A stretch of DNA of 64,000 bases from assembly GCF_000699445.3 (NCBI RefSeq), contig NC_067198.1, positions 27,105,536 through 27,169,535 on the forward strand, in the 5' to 3' direction. The DNA comes from Schistosoma haematobium. Its lineage: Eukaryota > Platyhelminthes > Trematoda > Strigeidida > Schistosomatidae. Below are positions 61,201 through 64,000 of the stretch, piece after piece (the first letter of the stretch is position 1; the number at the start of each line of letters is the position of its first letter). The notes under the pieces are model-generated. The model saw only the letters and a program-made list of their open reading frames with translations, was not told where the DNA came from and did no database searches. A program made the position numbers and the translations under genes.

Positions 61201-63806
61201 TTCTGTTCTTGCTTTAGTCAAATTTATTAATGGGTAAAATTGTATAAAATACTGGTATGTTTGTGTGTGCCTGTGTGTTGAAGAATTTGTCGTAATTTTT
61301 ATTCATATTTCTGTACAATATAAACGATTTAAATAAAATACAAGTTAGTTTTATTGTGTAGGTGAAGATTAAAATAAAAGGATTGTTGATAGATTTATAC
61401 AATTTGATATTGCAAGTAGATACAAAGAAACGTGTTAGGGAGATCCGAATTATTCCTCAAAAAAGTCCAGAAAGGTCCTGAAAACGTTGAGAAACATTTT
61501 ATCTAACCAGCGCTAAGTAGAAGCCTCATAGAAACATCTAGAAAGCGAAGAATCAAGTGTCACATTTCTGACTGGATATATACCTATTCAGTTACTTTAT
61601 TTAGTGTGATTCTAGAATCTTCTAAGACCGTCTGAATCACTATAAATACTCTCGATTTTCTATACATAGAGGTACTTTGGAGTAAAGCGTTCTTCTAACA
61701 CTTCGCACCTTTTCTCTCATGTTCAAGTTGCCGTGTAGATTTAGCCCGGTGTTATTAGAAGAGTTTAGAATACGGAATCAAGCGTTCAGTTAGACGACAC
61801 CATAATTCCAGCATAATTCTCTATTTGAAATTTTGTTCCAAGATAATGACTAAATCATTGATAATAATATCTTGTCCCTTTGATAACTGTGATACACTTT
61901 TTTTTACATAAATTATGAATATCTTATACTGTTTGTTTATACTAACATATTGCAAGATCATTGGTCATTCCTTTCAATACGTTGATCCAGGTGCATTGTA
62001 TTATTAATCATTTAACAGGATAAATGCTATTATTTCTTACATGAGTAGAATAAATCTGATACATAACTTAGACCATGGCAGACTATCAGCTTTGAAAATT
62101 AAACCAACATTAAATACACAGGTACTATAATTTCAGTAAACTTAATCAGTGTTTAGTAGATTCACCTCAGCGAAAATAACATGGTGTTACTATCTTTTGA
62201 AAAAATTCCTTTTTTATTAATAGGTTTATTTGCGTTTCGTTTTATCACAGTACCAGCTATTCTGTGTTATTAAGAAAAAGCTGTTAACATACTTTATACC
62301 TTTCCTTTTTCTTGTTTATGCATTACTGATTGTTACTACTGATTTATTCATCCTACATTTTATGTATTCCTAGTTTTAAGTCATCACCATTATACTTAGT
62401 TATTTCATTTCACTAAATTTTCCTATTGAGACACTAAAAAAATACGTTTAGAAAAGAAATATTTCTTTTCAATTAATTCTCCATCAAAGCTCTACACTAA
62501 TTATATATGTTTTATAAGTGAGTAGAAAGTCGATGCCAGTTGGATTGTTGTGAGTCAGTTTAACAAAGTAATAATCAGTTAATTACATAACGTTTGGAAA
62601 ATTAAGATTAAAACTGTAGTGAACTTTCATAATCGGTTATCATTACTAATGACTACATAATTAAAATTGGATGTAAATTTATTTGCATTGTGTCACAGAA
62701 TAATCTCTTAAAGCTGATTTGTATGAAAGTACCTAGTTCGGCCTGTTGTGGGTTGAAATTATGAAATTACGACCGCGACCACTTTCTTCGTTCCAAGTCA
62801 TGTTGACTAAATCTTTAGATTATGCCAATTAATGCATATTTGATAACTTGAACTAAATATTATGGAAATCACTAGGATAACTGATTCCTGAGTTTCGTTA
62901 AATTCCTTTTTTTTGTCATTGAAATAACTGTTAATTACACACCTACAAGTTCACTTCAAATGATTTCCAAACGTTTGTCAAATCGATTATTGTTCAAAGT
63001 AGAATATAATTAATTAGGGTTGTCGTCTTAAGACCTCTATTACAACACATAGGTTGTGATCAGTTACAAATTAGATGGTTGCCACAATCAATAATTAGTG
63101 TTCAAATTAATCGAGTGAAAAAGAGTGTATTTTCGTTTTCGGTTATTAAAAGCCAATTAGGAAAATAGTTTGTAGTCGAATGTCTTTTTGAACAGATAAG
63201 GAAAATTACTTTCTGCTTAATTTATATGATCGAGTACTGTAGCAATCTCAAACTTCATTGAATTCGTCTGGAGAAGAATTATTTGATTAATAATTTGGAA
63301 CGTTCATTTTTTGAAATAGATTTTCATAGGTAAAATCTGGTACATTCTTTTTCAATAGATTTCGAAACAACGATCATTGTGATAACGTTGAATATTTCTA
63401 CACATTTAGACATAGTCTTCCATTTTGGTTGGAAGATAAATTTTTTAAAAATGTAAACACAAGGAACAAGTAAAGTCAATTGAGCTATATGATAGGTTTT
63501 ATTTATAGGTTTTTGTTATCATGTGGTTCAATCAAGTTGTTGCTTGAACTTTAATATTTTGTCTTATTACATTTAGGAATGGCTCCTTATCCAGCAATGT
63601 ATCCATTCTATGGCGCTTATCCTACAATGCCAATGCCTCCAAATGCAGCATTTTCTCCCCCTAACATGATGCTTCCTGCTCATTCAATGGGTGGTAATGG
63701 TGCTTTTCCTAGTGTTGGTGGAGGCAATACTGACGCACATGCTCCCCTTGCTGGTGGTGGTCTTCAGGGACAATATCTACCTGGACAACCTTCTGCACAG
63801 CCTTAA
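26538..63806 (+). CDS. PDCD6IP: ALIX / PDCD6IP orthologue, 15 exons
   Basis: ALIX is an ESCRT accessory protein that links ESCRT-I/ALG-2 to ESCRT-III in endosomal sorting, membrane repair and cytokinesis. The exons are 26538-26734, 30114-30214, 30251-30378, 39821-39971, 40011-40117, 40150-40266, 43077-43420, 49492-49669, 50405-50548, 53699-53954, 56553-56872, 58362-58476, 59098-59244, 59929-59958 and 63577-63806. They keep one frame and total 2,565 nt, which is 854 residues plus stop (human protein 868). The start [10 protein letters not shown] aligns with the Bro1 start. Residues about 1-360 are the Bro1 domain ([10 protein letters not shown] near its end), about 360-705 the V domain ([32 protein letters not shown]), and 715-854 the proline-rich tail. 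Intron phases and family similarity support every junction. Expression evidence is not available here. Confidence 0.93.
27720..28170 (+). mobile_element. RTE-type 3' end fragment
   Basis: Broken reading [14 protein letters not shown] resembles the [10 protein letters not shown] motif at the C-terminus of SR2-like RTE reverse transcriptases (compare 37835). The downstream block with GACATGGCTCAGAATCGATC matches the reverse complement of 47400-47740 closely. Confidence 0.65.
28195..29450 (+). pseudogene. Decayed Penelope-like element: RT core and GIY-YIG domain
   Basis: Reverse transcriptase signatures appear in order across several frames: [18 protein letters not shown] (from 28218), [17 protein letters not shown], then [11 protein letters not shown] (about 28515), where the second catalytic aspartate of YVDD is replaced by G. 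The connector [16 protein letters not shown] follows. The GIY-YIG part is [10 protein letters not shown] then [15 protein letters not shown] (29100-29180), with [10 protein letters not shown] and NRENGIQL (29340-29410) as the C-terminal end. Stops and frameshifts make it inactive. It is a different subfamily from the copy at 33882-36430. Confidence 0.8.
30114..30214 (+). CDS. PDCD6IP: ALIX exon 2
   Basis: Residues 66-100 of the Bro1 domain ([17 protein letters not shown]). Separated from exon 3 by a 36-nt intron. Confidence 0.9.
30215..30250 (+). other. ALIX intron 2, 36 nt micro-intron
   Basis: GTAAGT donor, T-rich tract and ATAG acceptor. Length is a multiple of three and there is no in-frame stop, so an unspliced transcript would stay open. 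Removing it restores a better Bro1 alignment. Confidence 0.85.
30251..30378 (+). CDS. PDCD6IP: ALIX exon 3
   Basis: Residues 100-142 ([18 protein letters not shown]), the conserved Bro1 helix region. Donor GTATCA at 30379. Confidence 0.9.
30423..30439 (+). repeat. (TA)n microsatellite
   Basis: About eight TA units just inside intron 3. Confidence 0.85.
30780..31170 (-). pseudogene. RTE (SR2-like) reverse transcriptase C-terminal remnant
   Basis: The minus-strand 76-codon opening reads [18 protein letters not shown], matching [18 protein letters not shown] of the plus-strand RTE fragment at 37120-37728. It is a decayed, isolated piece. Confidence 0.65.
31171..32384. other. Unassigned part of intron 3
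   Basis: Two plus-strand openings (31282-31548, 88 codons; 31588-31815, 75 codons) have no recognised motif. A tRNA-like stretch on minus near 32100-32170 may be an old SINE head. Nothing firm. Confidence 0.35.
32385..33460 (+). pseudogene. RTE (SR2-like) copy with internal deletions
   Basis: About 32385-32815 is the family 5' untranslated segment (same as 6040-6426 reversed). It passes almost directly into reverse transcriptase: [18 protein letters not shown] (33040-33100), [18 protein letters not shown], then, after a second deletion and frame change, [18 protein letters not shown] (about 33270-33330). The endonuclease is missing. The YADD box itself is intact. Confidence 0.75.
33571..33604 (+). 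repeat. (AT)n microsatellite upstream of the Penelope-like element
   Basis: Seventeen AT units, directly followed by the 5' region of the element at 33605-36480. Confidence 0.9.
33878..36430 (+). CDS. Penelope-like element polyprotein: reverse transcriptase plus GIY-YIG endonuclease
   Basis: One open frame of 850 codons. The first ~27 residues come from the left inverted repeat and may not be genuine. RT motifs, with approximate residues: [15 protein letters not shown] (about 222-236), GRPKIHKP and [11 protein letters not shown] (about 300-325), [11 protein letters not shown] with the first catalytic Asp (about 368), [17 protein letters not shown], and [11 protein letters not shown] with the catalytic pair (about 466-475). 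Then FLDILITR and [14 protein letters not shown] follow. The GIY-YIG domain starts near residue 659: [20 protein letters not shown], an R-x-x-E-H motif, and a final REFLEAWHS. The zinc-linker-like C-x2-C lies between the two halves of the GIY-YIG core, as in Penelope elements. All catalytic residues I can see are present. C-terminal tail is basic. Confidence 0.88.
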   Translation: MILVEFRSLSWMVWSWSFHRSSERHHQHVLPTSVRYRPPINCPLGWKIAEQSGRKMVHLMITDAHYRIRKYQHVIEDQKMKLHRTLTSEHLEILTTAIEISCKRHREQRRNASKKKLIKISKPPMEENTNNCVINLSKQPLTNTEEHLLQKGLNYNTSDASKLEFFAALESSLKTSGISEETQQEIRQTIVPLTQRAKENNQLTPQEQKALKELKNRKDIVIIPADKGRTTVIMDKEEYVKKAEELLEDQSTYKLMNTNPVKKLDNQISKTLNKLVKAGEITKQEQWRMKSNGPVLPRFYGRPKIHKPNIPLRPIVALPGTPTYNLSKEISRILRHLVDSANHSIKSPTQFLDQIKDIQINNDELMISFDVTALFTSIEPKLAKETISLLLNNDTNLTKYTKLQIQSLQELTNLCLTTYFQFNNKIYEQTKWTPMGSPISGLIAEAVMQRLEAAILPVIKPKIWIRYVDDTFVIVKKNELENTYNLINNVFDGIKFTMEQESNNQLAFLDILITRTDTGKLETQVYRKPTHTDQILNYNSNNPRAHKINCVHNLFKSARTHCSTLAARRNEEKYLKDVFRKNGYPINFIKKYQPHAALELKSSTKINKRITLPYIQGISETATRLLKTFGIGVAHKPTKSLQSILCKPKDEITKENKSNIIYKINCANCEKHYIGQSRRPLHLRLHEHQLAIKRHDISSLISIHVDNCGHSFDWKNVEILDRGNSKNTREFLEAWHSGQSAINKHIEINPIYQPIRKIMHKHKNKNQNNGKHNQNKEVNNDKFKVNKNQSTSRCTEQALRHIWRNSNTSLLSEVCADDVVQKNDESSTTKPSSSENETPPKKGRSINILK
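33882..33960 (+). repeat. Left arm of 79-bp perfect inverted repeat
   Basis: Exact reverse complement of 36322-36400. The first flanking base on each side breaks the match. Confidence 0.9.
36322..36400 (+). repeat. Right arm of 79-bp inverted repeat, with hammerhead-like core
   Basis: Encodes the C-terminal end of the element's frame. Contains CTGATGA (36324-36330), a 6-bp hairpin TCGTTC/GAACGA with loop AGAA, then GAAA (36350-36353): the order of hammerhead core elements. Extra unpaired bases beside the hairpin make it non-canonical. Confidence 0.7.
36481..37065 (+). pseudogene. Penelope-like fragment with inverted 3' end
   Basis: The minus strand at 36481-36575 encodes the end of a GIY-YIG domain ([24 protein letters not shown]). 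The plus strand immediately after it, about 36573-37060, encodes the RT thumb/connector: [33 protein letters not shown], then in another frame [16 protein letters not shown]. The element is thus 5'-truncated with its own 3' terminus inverted at the front. It has stops and a frameshift and differs in family from the 33.9-36.4 kb element. Confidence 0.7.
37070..38370 (+). pseudogene. RTE (SR2-like) reverse transcriptase C-terminal half and 3' UTR
   Basis: 202-codon opening 37120-37728: [20 protein letters not shown] (catalytic YADD changed to YADT), [37 protein letters not shown] and [12 protein letters not shown]. After an interruption (37741-37830) it resumes with [11 protein letters not shown] and MAQNRSQWR (37831-38136). 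The 3' UTR ends in an (AAATA/AAAT)n tail at about 38343-38365. 5' truncated and inactivated. Confidence 0.8.
38765..39390 (+). repeat. Second copy of the RTE 3' end
   Basis: Parallels 37741-38370, starting at the same base (TAAGTCGTGTTTTGATTGG) and ending with a comparable GTCAAATAAAG-type tail, with scattered substitutions. Shared 5' breakpoint suggests duplication or repeated 5' truncation at one point. Confidence 0.7.
39821..39971 (+). CDS. PDCD6IP: ALIX exon 4
   Basis: Residues 143-193 of Bro1 ([28 protein letters not shown]). The block LMLAQAYE corresponds to the conserved LMLAQAQE of the family. Confidence 0.92.
39972..40010 (+). other. ALIX intron 4, 39 nt micro-intron
   Basis: GTAATG donor, TTCCTTAG acceptor. 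It contains an in-frame TAA, so retention would terminate translation. Confidence 0.88.
40011..40117 (+). CDS. PDCD6IP: ALIX exon 5
   Basis: Residues 193-228 of Bro1 ([17 protein letters not shown]). Confidence 0.9.
40118..40149 (+). other. ALIX intron 5, 32 nt micro-intron
   Basis: GTAGTG donor and CTTAG acceptor. Not a multiple of three. Confidence 0.88.
40150..40266 (+). CDS. PDCD6IP: ALIX exon 6
   Basis: Residues 229-267 of Bro1 ([20 protein letters not shown], matching the family's YHQS...FGEEIARL helix). Donor GTAAGC. Confidence 0.92.
41755..41935 (-). mobile_element. Hammerhead SINE, copy D (degenerate)
   Basis: Minus-strand tRNA-like head with GATCTAGAGGTTAGGCG (A-box-like) and TCTGGGCTCGATTC (B-box-like), then a body with CGAAAC (plus 41795-41800), GGCTGTTC and the family tail. 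The CTGANGA box has been lost. Confidence 0.65.
42143..42205 (+). mobile_element. tRNA-like SINE head fragment
   Basis: CAGTGGTCTAAAGGTTAGG (A-box-like) and a degenerate B-box (CAGGTTTGGTTCC), with family text GCGCGAGACCGAAGGTC between. The hammerhead body is absent. Confidence 0.6.
43077..43420 (+). CDS. PDCD6IP: ALIX exon 7
   Basis: Residues 268-382, end of Bro1 and start of the V domain ([27 protein letters not shown]). Donor GTGAGT at 43421. Confidence 0.92.
44183..47395 (+). mobile_element. Near-full-length RTE-clade non-LTR retrotransposon
   Basis: Begins with a GC-rich 5' UTR containing the CCGGTCCCAAGCCCGG hairpin sequence (about 44206-44221), followed by one long coding frame and a short 3' UTR ending in (GTAA)n at about 47378-47392. 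It is inserted in the sense direction in ALIX intron 7. Its 3' tail abuts an older minus-strand RTE 3' UTR (47396-47740). The 5' flank resembles the continuation of that same older 3' UTR, so it probably inserted into it. No clear target duplication found. Confidence 0.8.
44363..47290 (+). pseudogene. RTE ORF: APE endonuclease plus reverse transcriptase, two TAG codons
   Basis: A single frame of 976 codons, interrupted only by TAG at 45359-45361. Endonuclease: [14 protein letters not shown] (residues 29-42), LGISETHW (about 58-65), [11 protein letters not shown] (about 170-180) and [10 protein letters not shown] (about 267-276). [66 protein letters not shown] and [11 protein letters not shown], with both aspartates. 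C-terminal part: [20 protein letters not shown] and [14 protein letters not shown]. The terminal TAG at 47288-47290 is TGG in the copy at 60150-60777, where the frame continues for about 30 codons ([13 protein letters not shown]). This copy is therefore probably truncated at its end too. Confidence 0.85.
47396..47740 (-). mobile_element. Older RTE-type 3' end fragment, minus strand
   Basis: Reverse complement matches 27830-28170 nearly base for base over long stretches (for example ATCGGTTCGTGAAGTCACTA). Same RTE family 3' end, opposite orientation to the young RTE beside it. Confidence 0.7.
47862..49060 (-). pseudogene. Internally deleted copy of the same RTE family, minus strand
   Basis: Minus-strand translation includes [20 protein letters not shown] and [20 protein letters not shown] (48437-48670), [11 protein letters not shown] and [15 protein letters not shown] (48200-48320). 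It then jumps from the early RT (IVEKSIR) to the C-terminus ([20 protein letters not shown]), so the RT palm including FADD is deleted. Ends at about 47862 with a GTAAG-type tail. Homologous to 45460-47390 but clearly older. Confidence 0.8.
49492..49669 (+). CDS. PDCD6IP: ALIX exon 8
   Basis: Residues 382-441, V domain ([31 protein letters not shown]). Confidence 0.92.
49670..50404 (+). other. ALIX intron 8
   Basis: 735 nt, GTAAGC donor, TTAG acceptor. AT-rich, nothing recognised inside. Confidence 0.85.
50405..50548 (+). CDS. PDCD6IP: ALIX exon 9
   Basis: Residues 442-489, V domain ([28 protein letters not shown]). Matches the conserved LDEEEATD...RWQRTPSNEL block of the family. Confidence 0.92.
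51080..51720 (-). pseudogene. RTE remnant: endonuclease end to pre-RT linker
   Basis: On minus: [15 protein letters not shown] (about 51620-51660, the S-D-H of the endonuclease), then after frame changes [17 protein letters not shown] (about 51365-51420) and [20 protein letters not shown] (51170-51240). This order is that of SR2-like RTE elements. Heavily decayed. Confidence 0.55.
51890..52620 (-). other. Unrecognised minus-strand coding-like region
   Basis: Two overlapping openings of 135 (51911-52318) and 83 codons (52158-52409) share sequence in different frames. Upstream reading is broken by stops. Base composition is less AT-rich than its surroundings, so this may be the 5' part of the RTE remnant next to it or another transposon. 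No motif recognised. Confidence 0.3.
53699..53954 (+). CDS. PDCD6IP: ALIX exon 10
   Basis: Residues 490-575, V-domain coiled coil ([39 protein letters not shown]). Donor GTAAGA. Confidence 0.9.
53955..56552 (+). other. ALIX intron 10
   Basis: 2.6 kb, GT-AG, no recognised element apart from a long AAT microsatellite at 55195-55245. An opening on the minus strand through that tract gives only poly-leucine. Confidence 0.85.
55195..55245 (+). repeat. (AAT)n microsatellite
   Basis: About sixteen uninterrupted TAA/AAT units. Confidence 0.95.
56553..56872 (+). CDS. PDCD6IP: ALIX exon 11
   Basis: Residues 575-681, end of the V domain ([35 protein letters not shown]). The KFYAELTEI block matches the family's KFYNELTEI. 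Confidence 0.92.
56873..58361 (+). other. ALIX intron 11
   Basis: 1.5 kb, GTAAGT donor, AAAG acceptor. Contains the best preserved hammerhead SINE copy (57768-57905, minus). Confidence 0.85.
57768..57905 (-). mobile_element. Hammerhead SINE, copy E (best preserved core)
   Basis: Minus strand: CTGAGGAG (plus 57817-57824), stem II GTCC/GGAC around loop CATACTA, CGAAAC (57798-57803), tiny stem III GGCTGT, then the cleavage triplet GTC followed by TAATGC. The only core change from CTGATGA is G at position 7, which is the least constrained core base in hammerheads. The head is shortened, with CGGGATCGTGGATGCGCACC before the core. Confidence 0.75.
58362..58476 (+). CDS. PDCD6IP: ALIX exon 12
   Basis: Residues 682-720 ([19 protein letters not shown]), end of the V domain and start of the proline-rich tail. 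Followed by a GCAAGT donor rather than GT; the phase (one base left over) fits exon 13 exactly. Confidence 0.85.
58477..59097 (+). other. ALIX intron 12, GC-AG type
   Basis: 621 nt. Begins GCAAGTTGG and ends TTTTTATTCAG. No GT donor nearby preserves the frame into the proline-rich exon. Confidence 0.75.
59098..59244 (+). CDS. PDCD6IP: ALIX exon 13
   Basis: Residues 720-769, proline-rich ([28 protein letters not shown]). Donor GTATGT at 59245. Confidence 0.88.
59245..59928 (+). other. ALIX intron 13
   Basis: 684 nt, GT-AG, nothing recognised inside. Confidence 0.85.
59929..59958 (+). CDS. PDCD6IP: ALIX exon 14, 30-nt micro-exon
   Basis: Residues 769-779 ([11 protein letters not shown]). Acceptor TTTCTAG, donor GTAAGC. 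Being 30 nt, it can be skipped without a frame change. Confidence 0.8.
60134..60172 (+). repeat. Fold-back palindrome at RTE 5' junction
   Basis: Perfect 17-bp arms 60134-60150 and 60156-60172 around the 5-base loop CAACC. The right arm lies between the target duplication and the RTE sequence. Confidence 0.9.
60146..60777 (+). mobile_element. Young 5'-truncated RTE insertion
   Basis: 60173-60765 is nearly identical to 46791-47390 of the intron-7 RTE: I count about seven differences over roughly 590 bases. The frame is open from 60175 to the natural end (195 codons). It reads W (TGG) where the longer copy has TAG. A 12-bp duplication ACTTACAACCTA flanks it (60146-60157 and 60766-60777). The 3' end is the (GTAA)n tail. 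Lies in sense orientation in ALIX intron 14. Confidence 0.88.
63577..63806 (+). CDS. PDCD6IP: ALIX exon 15 (terminal)
   Basis: Residues 779-854: tyrosine/proline tract [20 protein letters not shown] followed by a glycine-rich stretch and the C-terminal GQPSAQP. The tract resembles the YP-rich ALG-2-binding part of animal ALIX. Stop TAA at 63804-63806. Confidence 0.9.
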
Positions 63807-63954
63807 AAAGATTTCTCTATGAACATTTGATTTTTGTTATATTCTCGATATCTTTGTTTAAGAAATGTTTCTTATGTCTGTGTTTTTGTACTACACAAAA
63901 CGTGTATTTATTATAAGTATCCCATTTATTGATTTATTTTTCGACAATCTTTAA

Positions 63955-63960
63955 AATAAA
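63955..63960 (+). promoter_or_regulatory. Candidate polyadenylation signal of ALIX
   Basis: AATAAA about 150 bases after the stop codon, in AT-rich sequence near the end of the window. Confidence 0.6.
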
Positions 63961-64000
63961 AAAAGACTAATGATCTAAAATACTTTTATGTTTCTTTCTC

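Larger units (their letters stand above)
59959..63576 (+). other. ALIX intron 14
   Basis: 3.6 kb, GT-AG. Contains a young truncated RTE insertion (60146-60777). Nothing recognised in 60778-63576. Confidence 0.85.

Noticed and set aside
1..64000. CRISPR arrays, operons, rRNA genes
   Set aside because: No regularly spaced direct repeats, no ribosome-binding-site-led gene chains and no rRNA-like sequence. The window is eukaryotic nuclear DNA.

Overview
The window looks like a piece of the AT-rich genome of a blood fluke (Schistosoma or a close relative). Three things point there. One gene combines 32-39 nt introns near its 5' end with introns of several kb. The mobile elements are typical of schistosomes: RTE (SR2/Perere-like) and CR1 (SR1-like) non-LTR retrotransposons, Penelope-like elements with a GIY-YIG nuclease, and tRNA-derived SINEs carrying a Sm-alpha-like hammerhead. 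No bacterial or phage-like organisation is seen.

The main gene is a complete ALIX/PDCD6IP orthologue on the plus strand (26538-63806). I could place 15 exons with consistent phases. They join into 854 codons plus stop: a Bro1 domain, a coiled-coil V domain and a proline-rich tail. Introns 2, 4 and 5 are 36, 39 and 32 nt. The others range from about 0.7 to 9.4 kb, and several are filled with transposons. Intron 12 has a GC-AG boundary. A second gene, on the minus strand (9915 to about 12450), encodes an acidic, low-complexity protein with a CFAP97-like motif. Two exons are visible and its N-terminus was not found.

Layout: 1-9900 is gene-poor with SINEs, an internally deleted RTE copy and two unclassified repeat families. 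9915-12450 is the CFAP97-like gene. 12500-19250 is gene-poor, with a Penelope fragment near 16.1-16.4 kb. 19420-26330 is a decayed CR1-like element ending about 200 bp before the ALIX start codon. 26538-63806 is ALIX. Intron 1 holds an RTE 3' end and a decayed Penelope copy. Intron 3 holds several RTE fragments and a near-intact Penelope element (33882-36430). Intron 7 holds a near-intact RTE (about 44183-47395) beside two older inverted RTE pieces. Intron 9 holds another RTE remnant. Intron 14 holds a very young 5'-truncated RTE copy.

The most interesting structures are these: an RTE copy inserted, with a 10-bp target duplication, into stem-loop II of a hammerhead-bearing SINE; a Penelope element with an open 850-codon frame and perfect 79-bp inverted terminal repeats that contain a hammerhead-like core; a second Penelope fragment with the same inverted-3'-end layout; and a young RTE insertion with a 12-bp duplication and a 17-bp fold-back at its 5' junction. 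All calls come from reading the sequence. No database search was run.
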